Positions 47,930-58,215 of a stretch of 64,000 nucleotides of DNA are shown piece after piece (within the stretch, counting starts at the first letter, position 1; each line of letters begins with the position of its first letter). Source of the stretch: Clostridium frigidicarnis (GTDB lineage Bacteria; Bacillota; Clostridia; Clostridiales; Clostridiaceae); assembly GCF_900111985.1 (NCBI RefSeq), contig NZ_FOKI01000011.1, positions 62,001 to 126,000 on the forward strand, in the 5' to 3' direction. The translations under genes and the position numbers were made by a program. A model generated the notes under the pieces. The model saw nothing but the letters and a program-made list of their open reading frames with translations. It did no database searches and was not told the DNA's origin.

Positions 47930-49402
47930 TTATTTTCCTAAAGCACTTCTCATTATTGTTGATGCTGCTTGTGCTGCAGCAACTCCACCAACTCCACCAT
48001 TTTCAATTATAACAGCTATACTTATCTCTGGATTGTCGTATGGTGCAAATCCAATAAACCATGAATGTGGCTTAGCTGGTTGACCATTCTTATCCATATA
48101 ATCAGCAGTTCCTGTTTTACCTGCAGCATTAAGTCCTGAGAATAAAGATGCATCTACTGTACCATTGTCTATAACTGATTTCATATATGTTTTTAAAGTT
48201 AGTGCTGTATCTTTTTTCATAACTGTATTTAATGGTTTAGAATCAACTTTACTCACCAATTCCCCATTAAAGTTTAATATTTCATTAACTATTTTAGGTT
48301 CCATCATAACACCATCATTTGCAACAGTTGATGCAACTAGTGCCATTTCCATTGGAGTAGCTAAAATACTACTTTGTCCTATACCACTTTGTGCTATATT
48401 ACCTTTTTCATTTGCCTGAAGTTTAGGGAATATACTATTTTCTATATTTATTCCCTCAGCTGATATTGATTTATTAAAATAAAATTTTTCAGATGTTTCT
48501 TTTAATTTATCATTTCCAAGCTCCATTGCTAATGTACCAAAAACAACATTACTTGACTTTCTAAAAGCATCTGCAAACTTTATTGGACCATTGGCTGCTC
48601 CGCCAAAGTTACTTAAAGACTGCTTTGAATTAAACTCTATTTTACCATTATCCTCAAAAACTCTATCTTTAAGTCCTGGCATATTTTCTAAAGCTGATGT
48701 AGCTGTAACAACCTTAAATGTAGATCCCGGAGGATATAATCCTTGGGTTGCCCTATTTATAAGAGGAGAGTCCTCTCCTGTTATTTCCTTATTATTTATT
48801 TTAGTGTATATATCTTCTAAATTATTAGGATCATATGTAGGTTTTGATACCATTGCTAAAACTTCTCCAGTTTTAGGATTTAATACAACAGCAGAACCTT
48901 TATTATTACCTATAGCATCATATGCTGCTTTTTGAATTTTATAATCTATAGATGTTTTTAGTGAATTTCCAACTTTATTCTTATCTTGATCATTATTAAA
49001 TGCTTTCTTTATATCAAATTCTTTTATAGCTTCTTTTATATTAAAGAGAGTATTTTTAGTATTCATTAACTGGTCATCATACTTACTCTCCAGTCCTGTT
49101 ATTCCATATCTAGGATCTACATATCCTAAAGCATGTGAAAACAATGGACCATCTACGTATGTTCTCTTTTGAGTTAGAGTATCCACTCTTTCACTCTTAG
49201 TAAGCTCTTTTCCATTTCTATCATATATAGTTCCTCTAAGCACTTCATTTCTCTTTGCCCACAATCTTTTGTTCTGAGAATTATCAGCTAATCCAGGTGC
49301 CTTAAATGTTGTGAAATATGCTATATATGTTATTAAGGCCAGAAAACAAAAGAGGAATACTATAAGAACTTTTTTTACACCGGTAGTTAAATCATCTTTC
49401 AT
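47930..49402 (-). CDS. pbpA: Penicillin-binding protein, transpeptidase (class B-like)
   Basis: This 490-residue protein has one N-terminal membrane helix (about 10-30), a short dimerisation domain (RNEVLRGTIYDRNGKELTKS, RTYVDGPLFSHALGY) and a transpeptidase domain with S227-T-F-K230, S283-S-N285 and KTGTAD. It cross-links peptidoglycan. The N-terminal domain is short, like the spore- and elongation-linked PBPs next to FtsW genes in clostridia. Its start lies one base after the FtsW/RodA-like gene, and the FHA gene is before that, a conserved trio. It probably works with that SEDS protein as a glycan polymerase-transpeptidase pair. Confidence 0.92.
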   Translation of the reverse strand: MKDDLTTGVKKVLIVFLFCFLALITYIAYFTTFKAPGLADNSQNKRLWAKRNEVLRGTIYDRNGKELTKSERVDTLTQKRTYVDGPLFSHALGYVDPRYGITGLESKYDDQLMNTKNTLFNIKEAIKEFDIKKAFNNDQDKNKVGNSLKTSIDYKIQKAAYDAIGNNKGSAVVLNPKTGEVLAMVSKPTYDPNNLEDIYTKINNKEITGEDSPLINRATQGLYPPGSTFKVVTATSALENMPGLKDRVFEDNGKIEFNSKQSLSNFGGAANGPIKFADAFRKSSNVVFGTLAMELGNDKLKETSEKFYFNKSISAEGINIENSIFPKLQANEKGNIAQSGIGQSSILATPMEMALVASTVANDGVMMEPKIVNEILNFNGELVSKVDSKPLNTVMKKDTALTLKTYMKSVIDNGTVDASLFSGLNAAGKTGTADYMDKNGQPAKPHSWFIGFAPYDNPEISIAVIIENGGVGGVAAAQAASTIMRSALGK

Positions 49403-49403
49403 T

Positions 49404-50621
49404 TTAACCCTCCTCTGAAATCTTCTGTATTATCCCCATTGCAAAGAAGCTTGTAAGCATTGATGTTCCACCATAACTTACGAATGGTAATGTTATACCA
49501 GTTAACGGAATAGCATTCATAACTCCCCCTACTATAACTAAAACTTGACTTGCAAACATTGCGCTAAATCCAACTGCTAAAAGCTGTGAAAATTTATCAT
49601 TAACATAAATTGCCGATCTCATACACCTGTAAAACATAAGGAAAAATATGATTAGTATACCAAATCCCATAATTAAGCCTAATTCTTCACATATTATAGC
49701 AAATATATAATCTGTAGTTACTACTGGTACAAATTGAGGATACCCTTTGCCAAGTCCTGCCCCAAACAAACCACCTGATGCTATTGCAAACAATCCTTGA
49801 ACTACCTGAAACCCTTGATCATTAGCATATTCAAAAGGATCTTTCCATATTTGAACTCTTACTCTAACGTGACTAAACAATTTATAGCTAAATACAGCTC
49901 CAACACATGAAAGTAAGAATGTTGTTATTATATATTTAAGTTTACCTGTAGATAAATATAGCATTGTTACTGATATTCCAAAAAATATTAATACTGATCC
50001 CAAATCTTTCTGAAGAACCATAAATCCTAAAGAATACATAACCACTAAAGCTGGTTTTATTAAAGATTTAAAATTTCCGTCATAATCTTTTAATGTTGAA
50101 GCTAGATATGCTGTCAAAAACAATTTTCCTATTTCTGATGGCTGAAATCCTATTGGTCCAATTTGAACCCAGTTTTTAGCTCCATAAATTTCCACACCTA
50201 ATCCTGGAACCATTGCCATAGACATAAATATTAATGTACCTATAAGATATAGTTTTTTATACTTACTAAAACTTTTTAAGTCTGGTAATAAAACAACAAT
50301 TAGTACATATGCTATCATTCCAACACTAAACCATACTGTTTGTTTTATAGCAACTGATGGATCTATCCTATATAACATTACTATTCCTATCATACTTAAT
50401 AGAAATATAAAAAGTAATATATGCTTATCTCCATCTGAAAAATATTTTCTTATTATAAAGTGAGAATAGCCCAGTAATATAACCATTGCTACACCTAATA
50501 TAATAGCTCTTTTATCAACCTCGCCTTTTAAAATACACAAATTACCAAACATTGCAAAAAGCAATATATATACAAAAAGCAACATCTTTTTTTCATCTTT
50601 TAAGCTACCCACTAATTTCAC
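49404..50621 (-). CDS. SEDS family protein, FtsW/RodA/SpoVE type
   Basis: This 405-residue polytopic protein has ten or so helices and the SEDS blocks GAKNWVQIGPIGFQPSEIGKLFL, LQKDLGSVLIFFG, TDYIFAIICEELG and the ending GITLPFVSYGGTSMLTSFFAMGI. SEDS proteins polymerise glycan strands from lipid II together with a class B PBP, which is encoded next. Whether this copy serves division, elongation or sporulation cannot be told. The start is GTG at 50621 near a weak site; a GTG three codons later is also possible. It is 3 bases from the FHA gene. Confidence 0.92.
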   Translation of the reverse strand: MKLVGSLKDEKKMLLFVYILLFAMFGNLCILKGEVDKRAIILGVAMVILLGYSHFIIRKYFSDGDKHILLFIFLLSMIGIVMLYRIDPSVAIKQTVWFSVGMIAYVLIVVLLPDLKSFSKYKKLYLIGTLIFMSMAMVPGLGVEIYGAKNWVQIGPIGFQPSEIGKLFLTAYLASTLKDYDGNFKSLIKPALVVMYSLGFMVLQKDLGSVLIFFGISVTMLYLSTGKLKYIITTFLLSCVGAVFSYKLFSHVRVRVQIWKDPFEYANDQGFQVVQGLFAIASGGLFGAGLGKGYPQFVPVVTTDYIFAIICEELGLIMGFGILIIFFLMFYRCMRSAIYVNDKFSQLLAVGFSAMFASQVLVIVGGVMNAIPLTGITLPFVSYGGTSMLTSFFAMGIIQKISEEG

Positions 50622-50624
50622 CCA

Positions 50625-51056
50625 CTATCCTATAATTTTAAATGTGACGCTTCCTACTCTTATTTTATCTCCCTCTTCAACATATCTCCTACCATTTATC
50701 ATATCTCCATTTACAAATGTACCATTTGTAGAGTTTAAATCTTCTACTATGCATTGTTCATTCCTGATATAAATCTTTGAATGATGTCCTGATACATATT
50801 GGTCGTTAAGTATAATGGAATTATCATCTTTTCTACCCATGGTTATTTCATTAGTTATTGGTATAATAGCGCCTTTTTTTAAAGTTTGATTTTCACCTGG
50901 GTCCATAACCTCAATACCTAAAGAAGCTTTCTTTAATCTCTTCTTTCTCCCACCATTCTTAACATCTTTAGCCATTATTCTTAATGACAATATTATTATT
51001 GAGTATAAAATTACAATAAATACTATTGTAAATACAAAAGTCATTATCTTACTCAT
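50625..51056 (-). CDS. Membrane-anchored FHA domain protein
   Basis: This 143-residue protein has one N-terminal membrane helix (IMTFVFTIVFIVILYSIIIL), a basic linker (KNGGRKKRLKK) and a C-terminal FHA domain (about 60-143) with ITMGRKDDNSIILNDQYVSGHHSKIY and NSTNGTFVNG. FHA domains bind phosphothreonine, so it probably links Ser/Thr kinase signalling to the SEDS-PBP pair in its operon. The ATG at 51056 follows AAGAGGTG by about seven bases. Confidence 0.9.
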   Translation of the reverse strand: MSKIMTFVFTIVFIVILYSIIILSLRIMAKDVKNGGRKKRLKKASLGIEVMDPGENQTLKKGAIIPITNEITMGRKDDNSIILNDQYVSGHHSKIYIRNEQCIVEDLNSTNGTFVNGDMINGRRYVEEGDKIRVGSVTFKIIG

Positions 51057-51595
51057 TCTTTTCACCTCTTAAAAAACCTTATTTAGAATATCGTCCATAT
51101 TATTATACCATCAATTAAAATAAAAAATGTTAAAAAAACATTTAAAAATAATACATTAAACAAATGTAAGGTTTTCTTAAGAAACTCCCTTAGTTGGTAG
51201 TTGGGGACGGTTAACAAGTATATCTTATCTATTCAAAATTAAATAATAACTTAATTGTAAATCAAACTAAAATATAATTTTAGTTTTAATATCATCTATT
51301 CAAAAAGCTTCAAATATCCACAAATTTATTTATTATAAACAAAAACTATGTACCATCGTAAATTTCTTATTTCAATAAGCCTTCATGTCTAATATATTAT
51401 AAAAACACGCATCATATCCTGTGAAATTTCACTATTATTAATGCTAACTATAAAAATCATTGTATAATTATTAAAGTTTAATATATGTTAGTTAGCTTGT
51501 CTATATGTAATTTTTCAATTTCAATAAAAATATCTGTTTATTCTTAAATAATCTTATCTTAACTTTATAAAACACACATGCTGATTAACTATTAA
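51057..51595. other. Non-coding stretch between uvrA and the FHA gene
   Basis: About 540 AT-rich bases with no gene. It holds one family B arm (51203-51216). A promoter for the FHA-FtsW-PBP operon must lie here but no convincing pair was found. Confidence 0.4.
51203..51216. repeat. Family B repeat, single arm
   Basis: GGGGACGGTTAACA exact arm, about 150 bases upstream of the FHA start. Confidence 0.75.
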
Positions 51596-51637
51596 AGCTA
51601 CCAAAAGCAACTTATAATTTTTTTGCCTTTGGCAGCT
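51596..51637 (-). terminator. Terminator after uvrA
   Basis: AGCTaCCAAAaGC and GCcTTTGGcAGCT arms, about 30 bases past the uvrA stop. Confidence 0.65.
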
Positions 51638-51666
51638 TATTTATAACTCTTAAATATATACATTCA

Positions 51667-54495
51667 TTATAATGTATTTTTTAAGTAATGTCCTGTATAA
51701 GAACTTTCTGTATTTGCTACATCCTCTGGAGTTCCCTTACAAAGAACAGTTCCTCCCTTTTCTCCGCCTTCTGGTCCTAAATCAATTATATAATCAGAAC
51801 ATTTTATGACATCTAAATTATGTTCTATAACAATAACTGTATTTCCATTTTCAACTAATCTTTGAAGTATAAATACCAGCCTTGAAACATCATCTACATG
51901 AAGTCCTGTAGTTGGCTCATCTAAAATATATAAAGTTTTTCCAGTACTTCTTTTTGATAACTCATATGCTAATTTTATTCTTTGAGCCTCTCCACCTGAT
52001 AATTGAGTTGACGGCTGGCCTAATCTTATATATCCAAGCCCAACATCCTTAAGGGTTTGAAGTTTATTTTTTATTCTAGGTATATTTTCAAAGAATTCTA
52101 ATGCTTCTTCCACAGTCATACTTAGAACATCATCAATTGTTTTACCTTTATATTTAACCTCTAGAGTTTCTCTATTATATCTTTTTCCTTTGCAAACCTC
52201 ACACGGAACATAAACATCAGATAAAAACTGCATTTCTATTTTAATTATTCCATCACCACTACAAGCCTCACATCTTCCACCCTTTACATTAAATGAGAAT
52301 CTTCCCGGCTTATATCCTCTCATTTTTGATTCTGGTGTTGATGAAAAAAGTTCTCTTATAATATCAAACACTCCTGTATATGTTGCTGGATTTGAACGTG
52401 GAGTTCTTCCTATAGGACTTTGATCTATATCTATAATTTTGTCTATATTCTCAAACCCTTTTATTTCTTTAAACTCACCTGGTATTACTTTGCTTTTATT
52501 TATTATTTTACTTAATCCTTTATATAAAATTTCATTTACAAGTGTACTTTTTCCTGACCCTGATACACCTGTAACTGCTGTTAATGTTCCTAATGGAAAT
52601 TTCACCTTTACATTTTTAAGATTATTTTCTTTAGCCCCTATGACTTCAATATCCATGCCATTTCCTTTTCTTCTCTCTTTAGGCACTTCTATTTTCTTTT
52701 TTCCTGTAAGATACTGTGCTGTTATTGATTTTTCACAACTTTTAATTTCTTCTAAAGTTCCAGCTGCAATAATTTCTCCACCATGTTCACCAGCCCCTGG
52801 TCCTATATCAACAACAAAATCTGCTTCTTTTATAGTATCTTCATCATGTTCAACTACAACTAATGTATTACCTAAATCTCTTAAGTGTTTTAGTGTTGAT
52901 ATTAACCTATCATTATCTCTTTGATGCAATCCAATACTTGGTTCATCTAAGATATATAGAACACCTACTAAACTTGAACCTATTTGAGTTGCTAGTCGTA
53001 TTCTTTGAGATTCTCCACCTGAAAGAGTTCCTGCTGTCCTTGATAAATTCAAATAATCTAATCCTACATCTATTAAAAATCTTAGCCTTGAGGAGATTTC
53101 CTTAAATATTTGCTCACTAATAATCTTATTTTTTTTTGATAATTTTATGGTGTTCAAAAATTGTAATTCATCCCTTATCGGCATATTACAAAAGTCAATT
53201 ATATTTTTTTCACCTACAGTTACTGCCAATGCTTCTGGTCTTAATCTAGCTCCCTTACATTTAGAACAATGGTTATCACTCATGAACATTTCAATTTCTT
53301 GTTTCATTGAGTCAGAATTAGTTTCCATATATCTTCTTTTTAATGAGTTTATTATCCCTTCATAGTTATGCATATAAACTCCTTGAATATTTTCTTTTTC
53401 GTAATGAACTTTTAGTTTTTCACCATTCATTCCATAAAGGATTACATTTAAAACATCCTTTTTCAAATCACATATTGGAGTATCCAACTTAAATTTATAC
53501 TTTTCCGATAATGCTTTCATGACAGCATAGGTCCATGTATCCTCTTTCATTCTTCCATCTCCCCATGATGCTATTGCCCCTTGAAGAAGACTCTTGCTTT
53601 TATCAGGTATTATAAGATCTTGGTCTATTTCCATTAATGTTCCTAACCCATCACACTTATCACATTTCCCAAAAGGAGAGTTAAATGAAAATAATCTAGG
53701 AGCAAGCTCATCTATACTTATTCCACAATCTGCACATGCAAATTTTTCTGAGAAAAGTATATCTTCATTACTTTCGTTTAAAATATTAATTACAACAAGA
53801 CCTTCTGAAAGTTTAAGAGATGTTTCTATAGAATCAGTAAGTCTACTTCTTATATCCTCTCTAACAATTAATCTATCTACAACGGCCTCTATATTATGCT
53901 TTATGTTTTTTTCAAGCTTAATCTCTTCTTCTGTGACCTCAAACATTTCACCATCTATTCTAGCTCTAACAAACCCATTTTTCTTTATATTTTCTATTAT
54001 TTTATCATGAGTGCCTTTTCTTCCTCTAATCATAGGAGCTAGTACTTGAATCTTAGTTTTTTCCGGTAAGCTTAAAACTTTATCTACCATTGTATCAACG
54101 CTTTGTTGAGTTATTTCTTTTCCACACTTTGGACAATGCGGAATTCCAATCCTTGCGTATAAAAGTCTTAGATAATCATAAATCTCTGTCACAGTTCCAA
54201 CAGTTGAGCGCGGATTTCTACTAGTAGTCTTTTGATCTATAGAAATTGCTGGGGATAATCCCTCTATATATTCTACATCTGGCTTATTCATTTGACCTAA
54301 AAATTGTCTTGCATAAGATGATAAGCTCTCAACATATCTTCTTTGACCTTCTGCATACAAAGTATCAAATGCTAACGAGGATTTTCCTGAACCAGATAAC
54401 CCTGTAAATACAATAAGTTTATCTCTAGGTATTTCTAAAGAAACATTCTTTAGATTATGTACTTTTGCACCCTTTATAATAATTTTCTCCCTCAT
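51667..54495 (-). CDS. uvrA: Excinuclease ABC subunit A
   Basis: This 942-residue protein is the damage-sensing ATPase of nucleotide excision repair. It has two ABC modules: Walker [13 protein letters not shown] near residue 33 and [11 protein letters not shown] near 640, two signature motifs ([26 protein letters not shown]), and zinc modules in the [19 protein letters not shown] and CEACSGDG...CEVCKGK regions. Full length and intact. AAGGAG precedes the ATG. A family B arm lies 26 bases upstream, inside the leader, and the RAYT gene is next upstream. Confidence 0.97.
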   Translation of the reverse strand: MREKIIIKGAKVHNLKNVSLEIPRDKLIVFTGLSGSGKSSLAFDTLYAEGQRRYVESLSSYARQFLGQMNKPDVEYIEGLSPAISIDQKTTSRNPRSTVGTVTEIYDYLRLLYARIGIPHCPKCGKEITQQSVDTMVDKVLSLPEKTKIQVLAPMIRGRKGTHDKIIENIKKNGFVRARIDGEMFEVTEEEIKLEKNIKHNIEAVVDRLIVREDIRSRLTDSIETSLKLSEGLVVINILNESNEDILFSEKFACADCGISIDELAPRLFSFNSPFGKCDKCDGLGTLMEIDQDLIIPDKSKSLLQGAIASWGDGRMKEDTWTYAVMKALSEKYKFKLDTPICDLKKDVLNVILYGMNGEKLKVHYEKENIQGVYMHNYEGIINSLKRRYMETNSDSMKQEIEMFMSDNHCSKCKGARLRPEALAVTVGEKNIIDFCNMPIRDELQFLNTIKLSKKNKIISEQIFKEISSRLRFLIDVGLDYLNLSRTAGTLSGGESQRIRLATQIGSSLVGVLYILDEPSIGLHQRDNDRLISTLKHLRDLGNTLVVVEHDEDTIKEADFVVDIGPGAGEHGGEIIAAGTLEEIKSCEKSITAQYLTGKKKIEVPKERRKGNGMDIEVIGAKENNLKNVKVKFPLGTLTAVTGVSGSGKSTLVNEILYKGLSKIINKSKVIPGEFKEIKGFENIDKIIDIDQSPIGRTPRSNPATYTGVFDIIRELFSSTPESKMRGYKPGRFSFNVKGGRCEACSGDGIIKIEMQFLSDVYVPCEVCKGKRYNRETLEVKYKGKTIDDVLSMTVEEALEFFENIPRIKNKLQTLKDVGLGYIRLGQPSTQLSGGEAQRIKLAYELSKRSTGKTLYILDEPTTGLHVDDVSRLVFILQRLVENGNTVIVIEHNLDVIKCSDYIIDLGPEGGEKGGTVLCKGTPEDVANTESSYTGHYLKNTL

Positions 54496-54520
54496 ACCTT
54501 TAAGAATCTCCTTTCACTTT

Positions 54521-54533
54521 GGGACGGTTAACA
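54521..54533. repeat. Family B repeat, single arm in the uvrA leader
   Basis: GGGACGGTTAACA exact arm, between uvrA and the RAYT gene. Confidence 0.75.
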
Positions 54534-54744
54534 TATATACCTCATTTAATCCCAATACTATTATTATTTCATTACCCCAAAAATCTTATTCTTTACTTTA
54601 TTGTTCATATTTTATTTTCAAACCAAATGTATGTTCTATTTTAAATATATCACATATAAATAAAACATAAAACTAAAACAAAATTTTATTAGCTTGTCCC
54701 TGTATTTTTTATATAAAGATTTACTCTCCTAAACACAGTGAAAA

Positions 54745-55671
54745 CTAAGCCAAATTTCTTGATTCTAAATTCAAAAAATCATTTAATATATTTCCGTAGA
54801 TTTTACTCTTTATAATTAAATTACTTCCTACATTGAAGAGAGCAGATACTCTAGATTGAGTTATGTTTCCTAAAACTTTGCATATGTCTTCACACCCTAT
54901 ATTGCAAAATACCCTCATAAAAACTACTACTATAGCCTTAACATTAACCACGCCTCTTGAACTTTTAATATATATACTTTCACTTGTTACATTCATTCTT
55001 TTACAAATAAAGTTTATTACTTGTTTTATTGAAAAATTTCTTTTTATAATGTGTCTTTTGCTATCATACTTTGTCCCTTCATTATCAAATTCACCATCTA
55101 ATTCCCTTAAATTATCCATATCACACCTTAAAACAGCCCTCATATAAATATTTTTAGTCACTTTATCATCTCTATTAAACATTAAATTTATGAAGTTTTT
55201 ATCTAAAACTTTAAACTTGTCTTTCTTATTAGTTATATAAGATTTAAGACTTGAAAACTCATATTTTTCTGGATTATACCTATACCCATATATATCAGTT
55301 GGATTATTATGTATATATATTGTTAAAGCATATAAATACCTTTCATTTTCAACTATCTTGCTTTTAAATCTATCCTGAAATAAATGTCCATGTCTTTTAT
55401 ACTTTTCATTAAAATATCTTGCATATTTTAAATTAATACAATGCATTACTTTTGATATGTCCGTACCATTTGAATCTATTATCAAATGCCCATGATTACT
55501 CATTAAACAATAAGCATAAACTTTAAATAAGTATGTCTTTTTATATTGATTAATTAAGTCTAAGTACTTTATTTTATCTTCATCTTCTCTGAATAAATCT
55601 ACTTCACTAATACTTCTAACCATAATATGATAAATTGCACATTCATTTTTTATTCTAGCTAACCTTGGCAT
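54745..55671 (-). CDS. REP-associated tyrosine transposase (RAYT, Y1_Tnp family)
   Basis: This 308-residue protein has a Y1/HUH nuclease domain (about 1-145): MPRLARIKN, IYHIMVRS, YAYCLMSNHGHLII with the H60-G-H62 metal pair, RHGHLFQDRFKSKIV, and the tyrosine region RYLYALTIYIHNNP (Y112/Y114/Y119 as candidate nucleophiles). The C-terminal part (about 205-300) looks like a DnaA-type helix-turn-helix. RAYTs are single-copy, non-self-mobile relatives of IS200 transposases that act on REP palindromes. Family B repeats lie on both sides (54521 and 55751), so these are the likely substrate. AAGGAGGG precedes the ATG. No IS200-type ends are seen. Confidence 0.88.
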   Translation of the reverse strand: MPRLARIKNECAIYHIMVRSISEVDLFREDEDKIKYLDLINQYKKTYLFKVYAYCLMSNHGHLIIDSNGTDISKVMHCINLKYARYFNEKYKRHGHLFQDRFKSKIVENERYLYALTIYIHNNPTDIYGYRYNPEKYEFSSLKSYITNKKDKFKVLDKNFINLMFNRDDKVTKNIYMRAVLRCDMDNLRELDGEFDNEGTKYDSKRHIIKRNFSIKQVINFICKRMNVTSESIYIKSSRGVVNVKAIVVVFMRVFCNIGCEDICKVLGNITQSRVSALFNVGSNLIIKSKIYGNILNDFLNLESRNLA

Positions 55672-55750
55672 AATTAACCCTCCTTTTTCTTAAATTCTAG
55701 CCATATTAATAAATTCTATTCATTTATTGTTAATATAGATGAAGATAATT

Positions 55751-55800
55751 AGGGACGGTTAACAATTAGATATTTAAATATCTAGTTGTTAACCGTCCCT
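55751..55800. repeat. Family B full palindrome next to the RAYT gene
   Basis: A 50-base near-perfect palindrome: AGGGACGGTTAACAA at the left, TTGTTAACCGTCCCT at the right, with TAGATATTTAAATATCTA as the centre. It lies 80 bases upstream of the RAYT start and 10 past the DUF1450 stop, which it may terminate. Confidence 0.9.
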
Positions 55801-55810
55801 TCAAGTAAAT

Positions 55811-56020
55811 TTATTTATTCAATATTTTATCTACTAATTCTTCTACTGAATCCGCCTCTATTGCATCTCCATCTACAAATGCAAAAGCTTTTCCAGTTGC
55901 ACATACATGACAGTGTCCCAAACATCCATGTACATCTACTTCTATTGAGGAATCTTTTTCTTTTAATATTTCCTCAATCTTTTCATGATTTTCATTATTC
56001 ATACAAACTTCAACTATCAT
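55811..56020 (-). CDS. DUF1450 (YuzB-like) small protein
   Basis: This 69-residue protein begins MIVEVCMNNENH and has the cysteine pattern HGCLGHCHVCATGKAFAFVDGD, typical of DUF1450/YuzB, thioredoxin-fold-like small proteins of unknown role. The C-x3-C-x2-C set could bind a metal or an iron-sulfur cluster. AGGAGAAG precedes the ATG. It lies between uvrB (upstream) and the family B palindrome. Confidence 0.8.
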   Translation of the reverse strand: MIVEVCMNNENHEKIEEILKEKDSSIEVDVHGCLGHCHVCATGKAFAFVDGDAIEADSVEELVDKILNK

Positions 56021-56098
56021 ACTCTTCTCCTGTAATTATTATTAATTAATATTTGTTATTAATAATAACCTAATTTTATTCTTTTGTAAATATAATTT

Positions 56099-58075
56099 TT
56101 ATTCTGTCAACTTACTTTTTAATTCCTCAACTTTATCTCTTAATTCTGCAGCCCTCTCAAATTGAAGATTTTTTGCTGCTTCCATCATTTCTTTAGTGTA
56201 TCCTTCTATTAATTTTTCTATGCTATTCTTATCTAGTGCACCCTCATCAAACTTAAAGTCTTCTTGCTCCTCTGCTATCTTAGTTACCTCTATAACATCT
56301 CTTATATCCTTAATTACTGTTGTTGGTGTTATACCATGCTCTAAATTATATTCTGTTTGTATTTTTCTTCTTCTATTTGTTTCACTTATAGCTTTATCCA
56401 TAGACCTTGTTATTGAATCTGCATACATTATTACTCTACTCTCAGAATTTCTTGCAGCTCTACCTATTGTTTGAATTAAAGATGTCTCTGAACGTAAAAA
56501 ACCTTCTTTATCAGCATCTAAGATTGCTACTAATGCTACTTCTGGTATATCTAAACCCTCTCTTAGAAGATTTATACCTATTAGTACATCTACTTCACCA
56601 GTCCTAAGGTCTTTTATAATTTTCATTCTTTCCATAGTATCAATATCTGAATGCAGATATGTTACTTTTACATTTAGTTCCTTTAAATATTTAGTTAAAT
56701 CTTCTGACATTCTTTTTGTTAATGTAGTAACTAAAACTCTAAATCCTTTTTCGACTGTCTTATTAATTTCTGAATAAAGATCATCTATTTGACCCTTTAT
56801 AGGTCTTACTTCTATTTCTGGATCTAACAGACCTGTGGGTCTTATAATTTGATCTGCTACAACTGTTGAATGCTCATTTTCATAATTTGCAGGTGTTGCA
56901 CTAACAAATACAACTTGATTTAATTTTTTTTCAAACTCCTCAAATTTTAATGGCCTATTATCATATGCTGAAGGCAATCTAAATCCATAATCCACCAAAG
57001 AATTTTTTCTTGATCTATCACCACCATACATTGCTCTAACCTGAGGCATGGTAACATGACTTTCGTCTATGAACAGCAAAAAATCATTTGGAAAATAATC
57101 TATTAATGTAAGTGGTGGGCTACCAGCTGGCCTTCCATCAAAAATTCTAGAATAATTTTCAATACCACTGCAATAACCCATTTCTCTAATCATTTCTACA
57201 TCAAAATTAGTTCTTTGCTTTAACCTTTGAGCTTCTAATAATTTATCTTCAGCAATGAGTTCTTTTAATCTAAAATCCAATTCTGTTTCTATTTCATTTA
57301 TAGCTCCTTCAATTTTATCTAAAGATGTAGCAAAGTGAGAGGCAGGGAAAATAGATACGTGCTTTAATTCACTTATAATATTTCCAGTTAAAACATCAAA
57401 TTCTCTTATTCTATCAATCTCATCGCCGAAAAATTCAATTCTTATCCCCTTATTACTAGATGATGCTGGAATTACGTCTAAAACATCTCCTCTAACCCTA
57501 AATGTTCCTCTTGAAAAGTCTATTTCATTTCTTTCATACTGTATCTCTACTAACTTTTTAATTATTTCATCTCTATCTTTAACCATTCCTGGTCTTAAAG
57601 ATAGAGTTAATTTTTTATACTCTTCTGGGTTACCTAATCCATAAATACAAGAAACAGAAGCAACTATAATAACATCTTTTCTTTCAAGTAATGCTGATGT
57701 TGCAGAGTGCCTAAGCTTATCTATCTCATCATTTATAGAAGCATCCTTCTCAATATATGTATCTGTTTGCGCTAAGTAAGCCTCTGGTTGATAATAATCA
57801 TAATAAGATACAAAATATTCAACTGAACTATCTGGAAAGAACTCTTTAAATTCTGAACAAAGCTGGGCTGCTAAAGTTTTATTGTGCGCTAAAATTAGTG
57901 TTGGTTTCTGAACTCTTTCAATTATATTTGCCATTGTAAAAGTCTTTCCTGAGCCAGTGACTCCTAAAAGTGTTTGAAACTTATTATTATTTTTTATTGA
58001 TTTTTCTAATTTGTCTATAGCTTGTGGTTGGTCGCCTGTAGGCTTAAATTTAGAAACTATTTTAAAATTACTCAT
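56099..58075 (-). CDS. uvrB: Excinuclease ABC subunit B
   Basis: This 658-residue helicase-like protein verifies damage and loads UvrC. It has Walker [14 protein letters not shown], the beta-hairpin region [21 protein letters not shown], the DEAD-type box [17 protein letters not shown], and a C-terminal UVR motif ([15 protein letters not shown]). The ATG at 58075 follows GAGAGGTG; the GTG two codons earlier overlaps that site. No clear LexA box was seen upstream; a family B palindrome lies about 80 bases before the start. Confidence 0.97.
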   Translation of the reverse strand: MSNFKIVSKFKPTGDQPQAIDKLEKSIKNNNKFQTLLGVTGSGKTFTMANIIERVQKPTLILAHNKTLAAQLCSEFKEFFPDSSVEYFVSYYDYYQPEAYLAQTDTYIEKDASINDEIDKLRHSATSALLERKDVIIVASVSCIYGLGNPEEYKKLTLSLRPGMVKDRDEIIKKLVEIQYERNEIDFSRGTFRVRGDVLDVIPASSSNKGIRIEFFGDEIDRIREFDVLTGNIISELKHVSIFPASHFATSLDKIEGAINEIETELDFRLKELIAEDKLLEAQRLKQRTNFDVEMIREMGYCSGIENYSRIFDGRPAGSPPLTLIDYFPNDFLLFIDESHVTMPQVRAMYGGDRSRKNSLVDYGFRLPSAYDNRPLKFEEFEKKLNQVVFVSATPANYENEHSTVVADQIIRPTGLLDPEIEVRPIKGQIDDLYSEINKTVEKGFRVLVTTLTKRMSEDLTKYLKELNVKVTYLHSDIDTMERMKIIKDLRTGEVDVLIGINLLREGLDIPEVALVAILDADKEGFLRSETSLIQTIGRAARNSESRVIMYADSITRSMDKAISETNRRRKIQTEYNLEHGITPTTVIKDIRDVIEVTKIAEEQEDFKFDEGALDKNSIEKLIEGYTKEMMEAAKNLQFERAAELRDKVEELKSKLTE

Positions 58076-58157
58076 AATCACCTCTCCATATTTTAAATCT
58101 CTTAATAATTTTTATCTAATAATAACTTTATAATACATCAACAACTAAAAATTTAAT

Positions 58158-58215
58158 AGGGACGGTTAACAACTAAAACCTAAATCCAATCTAGGTTTAG
58201 TTGTTAACCGTCCCT
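58158..58215. repeat. Family B full palindrome overlapping the histidine kinase stop
   Basis: AGGGACGGTTAACAACTAAA and TTTAGTTGTTAACCGTCCCT arms (20 bp perfect) around an 18-base centre with AACCTA/TAGGTT. The kinase TAG stop (58214-58216) shares its last two bases with the repeat end. Confidence 0.9.

Noticed and set aside
54623-54636. Possible LexA site upstream of uvrA
   Set aside because: CCAAATGTATGTTC has only one good half (GAAC on the minus strand); the other half does not match the Firmicute consensus.
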